From positions 1 to 50,297 of the forward strand of contig REED01000061.1 in NCBI GenBank assembly GCA_007695225.1: a stretch of 50,297 nt of DNA. The letters run 5' to 3'. Of the stretch, positions 42,121 to 50,297 are shown piece after piece; position 1 is the stretch's first letter, and every line of letters begins with the position of its first letter. A program made the translations under genes and the position numbers. The notes below the pieces were generated by a model. It did not search any database and was not told the DNA's origin. It was given only the letters and a program-made list of their open reading frames with translations. The stretch comes from Gemmatimonadales bacterium (GTDB lineage Bacteria > Gemmatimonadota > Gemmatimonadetes > Longimicrobiales > Gaopeijiaceae).

Positions 42121-45024
42121 CTACCTCCCGGCGGCCGCCGAGGCCCGCGCCCCCTCCCCCTTCCCCTTCTCCAGGAGTGGGGCCAGGAAGCGCCCCGTCA
42201 CCGACTCGGGAACCGCCGCCACCTCCTCGGGTCGACCCGCCGCCACGATGTGGCCGCCCCGGTCCCCGGCGTCGGGCCCCATGTCCACCACCCAGTCCGC
42301 GGTCTTGATGAGGTCCAGGTTGTGCTCGATGACCACCACGGTGTTTCCCGCCTCCACCAGGCGCCGGAGCACCTCGAGGAGCTTTCGTACGTCCTCCCCC
42401 GATAGCCCGGTGGTGGGCTCATCCAGGAGGTAGAGCTTCCGGCCCTTCCGCCCCGAGGCTCCGGCCAGCTCCCGGGCGATCTTCAGCCGCTGCGCCTCTC
42501 CCCCCGACAGGGTGGTGGCGGACTGACCCAGCCGGAGATAGCCCAGTCCCACCTGCTGCAGGTGCCAGAGGGTCTGTCCCAGGCGGTCCTCCCGGACGAA
42601 GAAGCGGATGGCCTCGTCCACCGTGAGGGTGAGGATGTCGGCGATGGAGCGTCCCTTCACCGTCACCTCCAGCACCTCGGGCTTGAACCGGCGCCCGCGG
42701 CAGACGTCACATGCCACGTAGACGTCGGCCATGAAGACCATCTCCACCTCCACCTGCCCCGCCCCCTTGCACGCCTCGCACCGGCCGCCCTTCACATTGA
42801 AGGAGAAGTGCTTGGGCTGGAATCCCCGCTGCCGGGCCAGGGGCTGGGAGGCAAAGACCCGACGGACGTCGTCCCAGGCCTTGATGTAGGTCACGGGGTT
42901 GGAACGGGGAGTACGGCCGATGGGGCTCTGGTCCACCAGGACGACCTCATCCAGGTGGGTGGTCCCCTCCAGCACGCGATACCCCCCCACGGCCTCCCCG
43001 AGATGCTCCTTGGCCGAGGTCTCCCCGCCGTTCAGCTCCCGCTCCAGCGCCCGATAGAGGATGTCGTGGATGAGGGTGGACTTCCCCGAGCCGGAGACGC
43101 CCGTGACCACGGTGAAGGTCCGCAGGGGGATCTCCAGGTCCACCCCGTCCACGTTGTGGAGGCGGGCCCCCAGAAGTCGGAGGCTCGGTCCATCCACCCG
43201 CTGCCGGTCCTTCGGGATGGGAATGGCCCGCTGCCCGGAGAGATACCGGCCCGTCACCGTGTCCGCATCCACCAGGGCCGCGGGGGCGCCCTGGAAGACC
43301 AGCTCACCCCCCTTCTCCCCGGAAGCCGGGCCCAGTTCCACCACGTGGTCTGCCTGCAGGATGGCCTGGGAGTCGTGCTCCACCACCACCACCGTGTTCC
43401 CCTGATCCCGAAGGCGCCCCAGAAGCCGGAGAAGGGAGTCGGTGTCCCTGGGGTGCAGTCCGATGGAAGGCTCATCCAGGACATAGAGGGTGTCCACCAG
43501 CCTCGCCCCCAGGGAGTTGGCCAGGTTGATCCGCTGCGCCTCGCCGCCGGAGAGGGTTCGGGTCTGACGGTTCAGGGTCAGGTATCCCAGCCCCACTTCC
43601 ACCAGGAAGGAGACCCTGGCCCGGAGTTCCCGGAGGATCGTCTCGGCGATCTCTGCATCCGCACCCTCCAGTTCCAGACCCTGGACCCACTGGGACAGCG
43701 CCTCCAGGGGCAGGTCGGAGACCTGGGCAATGTTCTGGCCTGCCACCTTCACATTCAGGGCCTCCCGCCTCACCCGGGCGCCGCCGCAGCTCCTGCAGGT
43801 GTGGGGGCTCTGGTACTGCCTCAGGAACACCCGGATGTACTGCTTGTATCGCTTCTTCTCCCGGGACCGGAGGAAGGGGAGGACTCCTCGGAACCCATCG
43901 TCCTTCTCCAGCCGCCCCTTCTTCTTCGGGGCCCCGTGGAGGACCGCCTCCCGAAAGTCCTCCGGGAGCTGGGCCCAGGGGGAGTGGACGGAAACGCCCC
44001 GGACCTCGGCGAACTTCCGGAGCTGGGTCCGCTCCCGCTTGTACCGGGGCTTGGTCCAGGGGTCCACCGCCCCTTCCTCCAGCGACTTCTCCGGGTTGGG
44101 GACGATGAGATCCTCGTCGTACTCCAGGGTGGCCCCGAACCCGGTGCACTCGGGGCAGGAGCCGTAGGGGGAATTGAAGGAGAAGAACTGGGGCGTGGGT
44201 TCGGGGAATTCGATGTGCGGGTGGTCCGCGCATCGGAACCGCTCAGTGAACGAGAGGCGGGCGGGAGCCGACCCATCCGCTTCCTTCGGTGCCAGGAGGA
44301 CCAGCGCTTCCCCCTCCCCCTCCCGGAAGGCCGTCCCCACCGAGTCCGCCAGCCGGTCCCGATTCTCCGGGCCGGCCTTGAGCCGGTCCACCACCACCAG
44401 GATCTCGTGGGCTTCCCCCAGATCCACCCCCGCCGTCGCTGCATCCTCGACTCCGGGAAGCCCCAGGTCCAGCTCCCCTCCATCGGCCTGGAGACGAACG
44501 AACCCCAGGGAGCGGAGGTTCTCCACCAGCGAGCCGTGGGAGGTCCGGTCGCTCCGGGGAAGGGGGAAGGCGACACGGAAGCGGACTCCATCCGGGAGAC
44601 CCAGGATCTCCTCCACCGCTCCCGATACGGTGTCAGGGAGGACCCGCTTTCCGCACTCGGGGCATAGGGTGTGCCCCACCCGGGCGAAGAGAAGGCGGAG
44701 ATAGTCATGGACCTCGGTGGCGGTGCCCACCGAGGAACGACTGGTCCGGGTGGGATTCTTCTGCTCGATGGCCACCGCAGGGGAGATCCCTTCCACCCGA
44801 TCCACGTCGGGCTTCTCCATTCGCTCGAGGAACTGCTTGGCGTAGGTGGAAAGGGACTCCACGTAGCGCCGCTGCCCCTCGGCGAAGAGGGTATCCAGCG
44901 CCAACGAGGACTTCCCAGACCCCGACGGACCGGTGATCACCGTGAGGAGACCCCGGGGAAGGTCCAGGTCCAGGTTCTTCAGGTTGTGCTGGCGGGCCCC
45001 GCGGATTCGGATGTGGGGTTCCAT
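42121..45024 (-). CDS. uvrA: Excinuclease ABC subunit A
   Basis: 967 residues, full length. It has two ABC ATPase halves with Walker A GPSGSGKSSLALDTL and GVSGSGKSTLIHDIL, two signatures LSGGEAQRI/LSGGEAQRL, and zinc-binding Cys clusters (CPECGKR, CRSCGG, CEACKGAGQ and CDVCRGRRF). With UvrB it finds bulky DNA damage for nucleotide excision repair. No LexA-type operator was recognised. It marks the return to core genes after the accessory region. Confidence 0.96.
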   Translation of the reverse strand: MEPHIRIRGARQHNLKNLDLDLPRGLLTVITGPSGSGKSSLALDTLFAEGQRRYVESLSTYAKQFLERMEKPDVDRVEGISPAVAIEQKNPTRTSRSSVGTATEVHDYLRLLFARVGHTLCPECGKRVLPDTVSGAVEEILGLPDGVRFRVAFPLPRSDRTSHGSLVENLRSLGFVRLQADGGELDLGLPGVEDAATAGVDLGEAHEILVVVDRLKAGPENRDRLADSVGTAFREGEGEALVLLAPKEADGSAPARLSFTERFRCADHPHIEFPEPTPQFFSFNSPYGSCPECTGFGATLEYDEDLIVPNPEKSLEEGAVDPWTKPRYKRERTQLRKFAEVRGVSVHSPWAQLPEDFREAVLHGAPKKKGRLEKDDGFRGVLPFLRSREKKRYKQYIRVFLRQYQSPHTCRSCGGARVRREALNVKVAGQNIAQVSDLPLEALSQWVQGLELEGADAEIAETILRELRARVSFLVEVGLGYLTLNRQTRTLSGGEAQRINLANSLGARLVDTLYVLDEPSIGLHPRDTDSLLRLLGRLRDQGNTVVVVEHDSQAILQADHVVELGPASGEKGGELVFQGAPAALVDADTVTGRYLSGQRAIPIPKDRQRVDGPSLRLLGARLHNVDGVDLEIPLRTFTVVTGVSGSGKSTLIHDILYRALERELNGGETSAKEHLGEAVGGYRVLEGTTHLDEVVLVDQSPIGRTPRSNPVTYIKAWDDVRRVFASQPLARQRGFQPKHFSFNVKGGRCEACKGAGQVEVEMVFMADVYVACDVCRGRRFKPEVLEVTVKGRSIADILTLTVDEAIRFFVREDRLGQTLWHLQQVGLGYLRLGQSATTLSGGEAQRLKIARELAGASGRKGRKLYLLDEPTTGLSGEDVRKLLEVLRRLVEAGNTVVVIEHNLDLIKTADWVVDMGPDAGDRGGHIVAAGRPEEVAAVPESVTGRFLAPLLEKGKGEGARASAAAGR

Positions 45025-45098
45025 GCTGGACGCGGTGTGACCGGGGAGTCGGGGAGAGCGTTGTCGAGGTCGGGCTTCGGCCTGCGATTCACACCTCG

Positions 45099-45104
45099 AT
45101 TTTA
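45099..45104 (-). promoter_or_regulatory. Possible uvrA -10 box
   Basis: The minus strand reads TAAAAT in an otherwise very GC-rich leader about 75 bases before the uvrA ATG. No good -35 box lies at the expected distance. Confidence 0.25.
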
Positions 45105-45144
45105 GGGGCCAAGCCGTCTGCTACCCATCAGTCTCCGGATCTTT

Positions 45145-45186
45145 CCCGGAAACCCAAGCCTGGAAAACCGAGCCCGGAAAAGCGAG
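45145..45186. repeat. Three imperfect 14-bp tandem repeats
   Basis: CCCGGAAACCCAAG, CCTGGAAAACCGAG and CCCGGAAAAGCGAG lie head to tail between uvrA and the deaminase gene. The 222-base gap has no gene. Confidence 0.5.
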
Positions 45187-45246
45187 CCCGGCCCCCCCAC
45201 CGGCACCGCATCGTGGAGGTGGCCCCATGAGGGGAGCCGGCCGTCG

Positions 45247-45771
45247 TCAGGATTCCCGCCAGTGGTCTCGCCACCGGTCGTAGTGGACCGCCACGACCCC
45301 CCCATGGTCCAGCACTTCCAGTCCTGCCGGATTCCGGTAGAGGTTCCGGTAGTATAGATGGGATACCTGGGCCTGTACCATGAGCTTTGCGCACATGACG
45401 CAGGGGGAGGCGGTAACGAAGGCCACCTTCTCCCGGAGTTGGCCCGGCGCCTTCACAAGGGCGTTCATCTCCGAGTGAATGCACCCGCAGGCCCCCGGAG
45501 TGGCCGTGTCGCAGTCGTTGGGGAAGCCCCGAGCGTTCCCGTTGTAGCCGATGGCCACCACGTTCTCCAGCTTCTGGTCGGTGAGGACGGTCCCCACCGA
45601 AAGGCGGCGGCAGGTACTCCGCTTCGCCAGCTCCTCGGCCATCCGCATGTAGACCTCGAAGAGGGGTGGACGGGAGGGGCTCCAGGCGGCCACTTCGGCG
45701 GCGTCCACACCATCCACCACGTTGAGGGGGTGGACATTCTCGGAAACGAGATCCTTGAAGAGTCGAGGCAT
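45247..45771 (-). CDS. dCMP/cytidine deaminase-family protein (ComEB-like)
   Basis: 174 residues from the ATG at 45771; an ATG five codons upstream is possible. Zinc site: HSE in CGCIHSEMNALV and CxxC in SPCVMCAK. Length and the RSTCRRLSVGTVLTD segment fit deoxycytidylate deaminases, which make dUMP from dCMP for thymidylate synthesis; ComEB-like proteins share the fold. An N-terminal extension of about 45 residues precedes the domain. Confidence 0.85.
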   Translation of the reverse strand: MPRLFKDLVSENVHPLNVVDGVDAAEVAAWSPSRPPLFEVYMRMAEELAKRSTCRRLSVGTVLTDQKLENVVAIGYNGNARGFPNDCDTATPGACGCIHSEMNALVKAPGQLREKVAFVTASPCVMCAKLMVQAQVSHLYYRNLYRNPAGLEVLDHGGVVAVHYDRWRDHWRES

Positions 45772-45941
45772 GGGCGACGATCCCACGCCGTCGCCGCGAC
45801 GTCAAGGGGCCGGACGGCGGCACCCACCCTGTTCCCAGGGGGTACGGTGGGGTATTCTGAACCAGTGCAAGGAACCGGGACCCGTGCGTCCCGGGCCGGC
45901 TTCACGCCTTCCCAAGCCCATTTCCCCGGCAGGCGTCCGCC

Positions 45942-47141
45942 ATGGCCCCACTCTCCCCAGGACTCCCCACGACGCGCCGCCTGGCGTGGGCCTTGGCGCG
46001 GCTCTTGACGCGGCTCTTGGCGCGGCCCTTGGCGCGCCACTCTTCCGTTGCCCCCCCCCTTCAGTCCGTCCGGGCCGCTCTTCAAGTGGGGATGATCCTG
46101 GCCCTGGGATCCCTGGTGGGATGCTCGGGGGGACTTGCACCCGGTCCTGGACCCCAGGCTCATTACCAGACCGCCTTCCCCCAGTACGACACCTCCGGGG
46201 AACTGGAGCAGGTCTTCGCTTCGGTTCGGCGGATCCTGGCCGAGGTCACCTACGAGACCTACCTCTACCCCCTGGAGTCGGCTCCCACCGAAGCCGATCT
46301 CCAGGACCCGGGGTTCCAGATCGCCGCACCGGATACGTTGGTCTCTCAACAGGACCGGGCGGCAACGGCCATCGTACTGGCGCGTCGGGGGCGAAGGTTC
46401 ACGCTCCTCACGGTGGATCACGGCACCCACTTCCCCGACACCATCGTGGACTTCTTTCCCGGGGAGCGCCCCGGGGACGGGCGCATTCCCCCGGTCAGGA
46501 CCCCAGAGAGACCTGGGGAGCCGGAGCCGCGCCGGGTGGAGAGGATCTCGGTGAAGACCGCCGAGGTCTTCCGGATCTTCGGTCTCCCGGACCTCAGATC
46601 CTTCCAGGTGCTGGCCCGGTCCCCCTTCGACGACCTGGCCCTCCTGGGGGTGGAATACCCTGCCGGGCTGGAGCCGGGAGAGGACCGGGTCCTCCCCATC
46701 CCCGCAGGGGACTCGGAGCGCCTCTCCTGGGGTTCCTTTGTCTACGTCATGGGCTATCCACAGGGCTACCCCATGGTGACGCGGGGGATCGTGAGCGCCC
46801 CTGGGGATCCCGTCCTGGGCTCCTTCCTGGTGGATGGGCTCTGGAATCGGGGGATGAGCGGAGGGGCCATTCTGGCCCTACGGGGAGACGGGAGTGGCGC
46901 GGAGTGGGTGGGGATGGCCCGGGCTGCTGCCGCCTCCCGCGAGACCCGCCTTCGCCCGGAGCACGAGGAGCTGGAGCGGGAGGAGCTGGGACGACGGTAC
47001 GACGGACCCCTTTACCTGGACCAGGTGAGCCGGATCCAGTACGGCATCACCCTCTCCATTCCCATGAGCACGATCCGTGGATTCCTGGACCGGGAACGGG
47101 AGCGCCTCGACACCCTCGGGTACAGCGTCCCCCGACTCTGA
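45942..47141 (+). CDS. Trypsin-like serine protease lipoprotein
   Basis: Up to 399 residues. A lipobox (ILALGSLVGC, about residue 60) indicates export to the envelope. The S1C-type core shows a possible His in LLTVDHGTHFPDTIV, the Asp motif FDDLALLGV, and Ser306 in NRGMSGGAI with VMGYPQGYPMVTRGIVS before it. The start is uncertain: ATG 45942 gives a long Arg/Leu-rich leader encoded by three 12-bp repeats, while the GTG 46086 or ATG 46092 would give a very short signal. The His assignment is the weakest part. Confidence 0.65.
   Translation: MAPLSPGLPTTRRLAWALARLLTRLLARPLARHSSVAPPLQSVRAALQVGMILALGSLVGCSGGLAPGPGPQAHYQTAFPQYDTSGELEQVFASVRRILAEVTYETYLYPLESAPTEADLQDPGFQIAAPDTLVSQQDRAATAIVLARRGRRFTLLTVDHGTHFPDTIVDFFPGERPGDGRIPPVRTPERPGEPEPRRVERISVKTAEVFRIFGLPDLRSFQVLARSPFDDLALLGVEYPAGLEPGEDRVLPIPAGDSERLSWGSFVYVMGYPQGYPMVTRGIVSAPGDPVLGSFLVDGLWNRGMSGGAILALRGDGSGAEWVGMARAAAASRETRLRPEHEELEREELGRRYDGPLYLDQVSRIQYGITLSIPMSTIRGFLDRERERLDTLGYSVPRL
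45993..46028. repeat. Three 12-bp tandem repeats in the protease leader
   Basis: GCGCGGCTCTTG, ACGCGGCTCTTG and GCGCGGCCCTTG follow one another and encode an LARLLTRLLARPLA leader if the upstream start is used. Copy-number change would alter only the leader. Confidence 0.55.
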
Positions 47142-47168
47142 CCCTGAGACGGGGAACCCCTCCCGGAA

Positions 47169-49013
47169 TCACGCCTCCTGGGAAGCCATGGCCTTCTGGT
47201 GCTTCTTCCGACGATTGGCGTCCAGTTCCTGCTTCCGAAGGCGGATGGCGTCGGGGGTCACCTCGATGAGCTCATCGTCGGCGATGAACTCCAGCGCCAG
47301 TTCCAGCGTGAGCTGCCGAGGGGGCTCCAGCTTCACGTTCTCGTCCGAACCTGCGGCCCGCATGTTGGTGAGCTTCTTCCCCTTGGTGACGTTCACGTCC
47401 AGGTCCCCGGGGCGAACGTGCTCTCCGATGATCATCCCGGTGTAGACCGCCTCACCCGCGTCGATGAACATGGTGGCCCGTTCCTGGAGGTTGAAGAGGG
47501 AGTAAGCCACTGAATCTCCCTGTCGGTCCGCCACCAGAACGCCCTTCTTCCGACCCTGGATGGGGCCGGCCCAGGGGCCGTACTCCAGGAAGTGGTGGTT
47601 CAGGAGCCCTTCCCCCCGGGTATCGGTGAGGAACTCGGAGCGATACCCGAAGAGCCCGCGGGCGGGGATCTTGAAGGTGAGACGGGTGGTCCCCTGCCCA
47701 TCGGGGCGCATATCCCGGAGTTCACCCCGTCGGGGCCCAAGCTTCTCCATCACCGTCCCGACCACGCCGTCGGAGACGTCCACCAGGACCTCCTCGTAGG
47801 GCTCGAGGCGTTCCCCGCCCGCTCCCCGCTTCTCGATGACCCGGGGTCGGGAGACCTGGAATTCGTATCCCTCCCGCCGCATGGTCTCCATGAGGATCGT
47901 GAGGTGAAGCTCTCCCCTTCCGGAGACCTGGAAGGTGTCGGTCTGGTCCGTGTCCTCCACCCGGAGCGCGACGTTCCGCTCCAGCTCCCGGAAGAGTCGC
48001 TCCCGGAGCTGCCGGGTGGTGACGAATTTCCCCACCAGGCCGGCGAAGGGGGAATTGTTCACGGTGAAGTCCACCGAGAGGGTGGGCTCCTCCACCTTGA
48101 TCCCCCGAAGGCGCTCCCGGTGCTCGGGGTGGGTCAGGGTCTGCCCGATCTCCACACCCTCCAAGCCCGAAAGGGCGACGATGTCCCCTGCCAGCGCCTC
48201 GGTCACCTCCACCCGGTCCAGCCCCTGGAAGACGTAGAGCTGGGTCACACGGGACCGCTTGGCTTCCCCATCCCCCACCGGGCCCGGGTCGCCGAAGGGG
48301 AGGAGGGTTACCGGATCACCTACCCGTACCTGGCCCCGCTCCACCCGACCGATGGCAATCCGCCCCACATAGGCGGAGTGATCCAGGGTGGAGACGAGCA
48401 TCTGGAAGGGGCCTTCGGGATCGGCGGTGGGAGCCGGGACATGCTCCAGGATGGCGTCGAAGAGTGGAGTCAGATCCTCGCCCTTCACTCCATGTTCCGT
48501 GGAGGCCCACCCGTCCAGCCCCGAGGCGAAGAGAAAGGGTGCGTCCAACTGCGTGTCCGATGCTTCCAGCTCCATGAAGAGCTCGAGGACCTCGTCCTGG
48601 ACGGCTACGGGCCGGGCGGCGGGGCGATCCACCTTGTTGACCACCACCACCGGCATGAGTCCCAGTTCCAACGCCTTGCGCGTGACGAAGCGGGTCTGGG
48701 GCATGGGACCTTCCACCGCATCCACCAGGATGAGGACGCCATCCACCATTCGGAGGATCCGCTCCACTTCACCGCCGAAGTCGGCGTGCCCGGGGGTGTC
48801 GACGATGTTGACCTTCACACCCTTCCAGTTCACCGCGGTGTTCTTGGAGAGGATGGTGATCCCCCGCTCCCGTTCCAGGGGATTGGAGTCCATGACCCTT
48901 TCCTGGACGTGCTGATTGTCCCGAAACACCCCCGCCTGACGGAGCATCTTGTCCACCAGGGTGGTCTTCCCGTGGTCCACGTGGGCGATGATGGCGATAT
49001 TCCTGATATCCAT
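47169..49013 (-). CDS. typA: Translational GTPase BipA/TypA
   Basis: 614 residues from ATG 49013, the usual BipA length. G-domain motifs: [26 protein letters not shown] and NKVDRP. EF-G-like domains III and V follow, then the BipA-specific C-terminal domain ([23 protein letters not shown]). It binds 70S ribosomes and supports growth at low temperature and under stress. The frame extends upstream to 49256 by reading through the promoter region; the conserved start [15 protein letters not shown] supports 49013. Confidence 0.95.
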   Translation of the reverse strand: MDIRNIAIIAHVDHGKTTLVDKMLRQAGVFRDNQHVQERVMDSNPLERERGITILSKNTAVNWKGVKVNIVDTPGHADFGGEVERILRMVDGVLILVDAVEGPMPQTRFVTRKALELGLMPVVVVNKVDRPAARPVAVQDEVLELFMELEASDTQLDAPFLFASGLDGWASTEHGVKGEDLTPLFDAILEHVPAPTADPEGPFQMLVSTLDHSAYVGRIAIGRVERGQVRVGDPVTLLPFGDPGPVGDGEAKRSRVTQLYVFQGLDRVEVTEALAGDIVALSGLEGVEIGQTLTHPEHRERLRGIKVEEPTLSVDFTVNNSPFAGLVGKFVTTRQLRERLFRELERNVALRVEDTDQTDTFQVSGRGELHLTILMETMRREGYEFQVSRPRVIEKRGAGGERLEPYEEVLVDVSDGVVGTVMEKLGPRRGELRDMRPDGQGTTRLTFKIPARGLFGYRSEFLTDTRGEGLLNHHFLEYGPWAGPIQGRKKGVLVADRQGDSVAYSLFNLQERATMFIDAGEAVYTGMIIGEHVRPGDLDVNVTKGKKLTNMRAAGSDENVKLEPPRQLTLELALEFIADDELIEVTPDAIRLRKQELDANRRKKHQKAMASQEA

Positions 49014-49061
49014 GACGATCTCGGTCCCAGCTTGATCGGAAACGGCGGCGCCTTGGGCGCG

Positions 49062-49089
49062 TTGAAAGTCTAGCCCTTTAAGATATTCA
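49062..49089 (+). promoter_or_regulatory. Possible promoter for the rhodanese gene
   Basis: TTGAAA (49062-49067) and TATTCA (49084-49089) are 16 bases apart in the unusually AT-rich gap between typA and the rhodanese gene, about 40 bases before the ATG at 49132. The typA promoter must lie in the same gap. Confidence 0.3.
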
Positions 49090-49131
49090 AAATCTCCCGC
49101 AAGTTGCAGCCCTGCCACACTTGGCCATCTC

Positions 49132-49830
49132 ATGTCCGATCCCACATCCCCGGAAGCCCCTCGCCCCATCCGCCCTGGCCCTCCCACCCTCCCGGATGCC
49201 ACCCTCACCTCCGCCGGAGCGGAGCATGCCCTGGTGGTGGATCTGAGGTCATCCATGGCCTACATGGGGGGACATCTCCCTGGAGCCCTCCATCTTCCCA
49301 TGGGCCCGGAGGTGGAGCGACTGGCGGGCCGAGTACTCCCCTCGGACCAGGACTTCTTCCTCCTGCTGCAGCACGCCGATGACGGCCAACCGGCGTGGGA
49401 AGCCCTGGAGCGGGCAGGCTTCACCCGGGTCCGGGGGCTTCTCGCCCCGTCGGCACTGGGCACCTGGGCCCGGGACGGGGGGAAGCTCGAGATCATACCC
49501 CAGATCTCCTCGGAAGAAGCGGTGGACGGGGCCACCGCTGGAATCCTGGAGGTCCTGGACGTCAGGGAAGAATCGGAAGGAAGCCCGGAAGGGGCGAGCA
49601 AGGGGGGCCCGCCCATGACCCGTCTACCCTTGAACCTCTGGAACCCGTGGGATCCGACGGCACTGGCCGCCCTTCCCTCGGGACGACCCCTGGCGGTAAT
49701 CTCGGCCCATGGAAGGACGAGCCCAGTGGTGGCCGGTCTCCTGCAGCGGCTTGGAGTGAAGGAGGTCCTGGACGTAGCGGGTGGCTTTCAGGCGTGGGAG
49801 GGGGGTGAGGGGACGGGAGGGCCCTTCTAG
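49132..49830 (+). CDS. Tandem rhodanese-like protein without catalytic cysteines
   Basis: 232 residues with two rhodanese-like halves. The first has VVDLRSSMAYMGGHLPGALHLP, with no Cys in the following loop (LLLQHADDGQ). The second has LEVLDVREESEG, a shorter middle and VISAHGRTSPVVAGLLQRLG, where the expected Cys is Ser. The protein contains no cysteine in either active loop, so sulfur transfer is unlikely and a binding or regulatory role is more probable. Its stop overlaps that of the convergent propeller gene in the shared CTAG. Confidence 0.8.
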   Translation: MSDPTSPEAPRPIRPGPPTLPDATLTSAGAEHALVVDLRSSMAYMGGHLPGALHLPMGPEVERLAGRVLPSDQDFFLLLQHADDGQPAWEALERAGFTRVRGLLAPSALGTWARDGGKLEIIPQISSEEAVDGATAGILEVLDVREESEGSPEGASKGGPPMTRLPLNLWNPWDPTALAALPSGRPLAVISAHGRTSPVVAGLLQRLGVKEVLDVAGGFQAWEGGEGTGGPF

Positions 49831-50297
49831 TTCCGGTCCCCCGCCTCCATGATGGACCAGAACGCCAGCCCGGAGGCCTGCTGCCCCACCGCCACCTCCG
49901 CCACCCGCTGGAAGGATCGGAGGTCGTAGATCTCCACGCGTCCCGGCTCGCTCCCCACCCCCTCCACGCTGATGAAGGCATATCGTCCATCCGAGGCCAG
50001 GGCGACCCCGTGCACCACCCGGATGGAGGTGTCGGTGCGAGCCACCGTCTCCCCGGCAGCAAGGTCGATGAACTCCACCCCATCCCCCTGTTTCAACGTG
50101 ACCACCAGGGTGCCATCATCGGGGGTCACGTCCACGTTGTAGGGGCCCCGTCCCGTGGGGAAGCGGCGAATTACCCTCCACCCTTCCCGGTCCACCTCCA
50201 GGATCTGGTCAGAGGCATTGCAGACCACGTAGAGCCGGAGTCCGTCATGGGAGGGCTGGACCCAGGTGGGAGAGCAGGAGGCGCGGTAGTGCCCGTG
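49827..50297 (-). CDS. YncE-like beta-propeller protein (5' end outside window)
   Basis: The frame is open to the window edge, giving the last 156 residues. It shows propeller repeats of the YVTN type: LRLYVVCNASDQILEVD, GPYNVDVTPDDGTLVVTL, VVHGVALASDGRYAFISVE and RVEIYDL. Such proteins are usually periplasmic or surface and bind ligands or other proteins. Signal peptide and first blades are not visible here. It converges on and shares CTAG with the rhodanese gene. Confidence 0.8.
   Translation of the reverse strand, partial: HGHYRASCSPTWVQPSHDGLRLYVVCNASDQILEVDREGWRVIRRFPTGRGPYNVDVTPDDGTLVVTLKQGDGVEFIDLAAGETVARTDTSIRVVHGVALASDGRYAFISVEGVGSEPGRVEIYDLRSFQRVAEVAVGQQASGLAFWSIMEAGDRN

Noticed and set aside
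42562..44667. 701-codon plus-strand frame opposite uvrA
   Set aside because: Antisense shadow of uvrA with no recognisable domain.
45942..46091. Arg/Leu-rich leader of the protease as a separate small peptide gene
   Set aside because: No stop separates it from the protease and the residues come from a 12-bp repeat; it is either the leader or untranslated.

Overview
This is a GC-rich bacterial chromosome segment with almost no non-coding space and many ATGA, GTGA and TTGA start/stop overlaps. No rRNA or tRNA was seen. DUF5916-type outer-membrane proteins, CarboxypepD_reg/plug proteins, SusC-like and OMP_b-brl-type TonB receptors, M16/M23 peptidases and Ig/PQQ lipoproteins together suggest a Gram-negative member of the FCB group, most likely Gemmatimonadota. 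That assignment is inferred from protein style; there is no marker gene here to prove it.

Layout. (1) 1-5 kb: the end of an unknown gene, a DUF5916 outer-membrane protein (-), then an SDR oxidoreductase and an MFS exporter (+). (2) 5.2-15.1 kb: a plus-strand housekeeping run: a receiver/PIG-L fusion with a damaged deacetylase site, LOG hydrolase, accA, ricT, metG, an M23 peptidase, two M16 homologues that both lack the zinc motif, and a lipoprotein ending at a strong terminator. (3) 15.3-19.9 kb: a tightly packed run of FadB/FadJ-like protein, MobA-like nucleotidyltransferase, two XdhC/CoxI-type proteins and DUF402. (4) 19.9-26.3 kb (-): gyrA, threonine/serine dehydratase, P1 peptidase, HAD phosphatase, DsbA-like protein and a 72-aa protein, all overlapping or within 15 bp.

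(5) 26.3-42.1 kb is an accessory region between gyrA and uvrA. A MazE/MazF-type module sits between two 154-bp imperfect direct repeats, one of which is the gyrA leader. Next comes a second, decayed toxin-antitoxin remnant in which a UPF0175-like antitoxin start is fused to a DUF3368-like toxin end. It is followed by a SusC-like receptor with an Ig/PQQ lipoprotein, a small secreted protein, a second TonB-type barrel and an ECF sigma factor. After that is a nested transposon: an IS3-family element split by an IS21-family element, with matching terminal repeats and an imperfect 8-bp target duplication. The IS21 istB gene carries a frameshift and its 3' half is replaced by the end of an IS1634/IS4-type transposase. 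Immediately beyond the IS3 end lies the stub of a second SusC-like receptor, 47 bp of which is identical to the 3' end of the intact receptor 12.5 kb away. A plug-like protein with no barrel follows.

(6) 42.1-50.3 kb returns to core genes: uvrA (-), a dCMP-deaminase-like protein (-), a trypsin-like lipoprotein (+), bipA/typA (-), a tandem rhodanese protein without catalytic cysteines (+), and a beta-propeller protein cut by the window edge (-). The main biological interest is the accessory region, as a record of gene fusion and decay, and the several apparently catalytically dead enzyme homologues (PIG-L, M16 pair, rhodanese).
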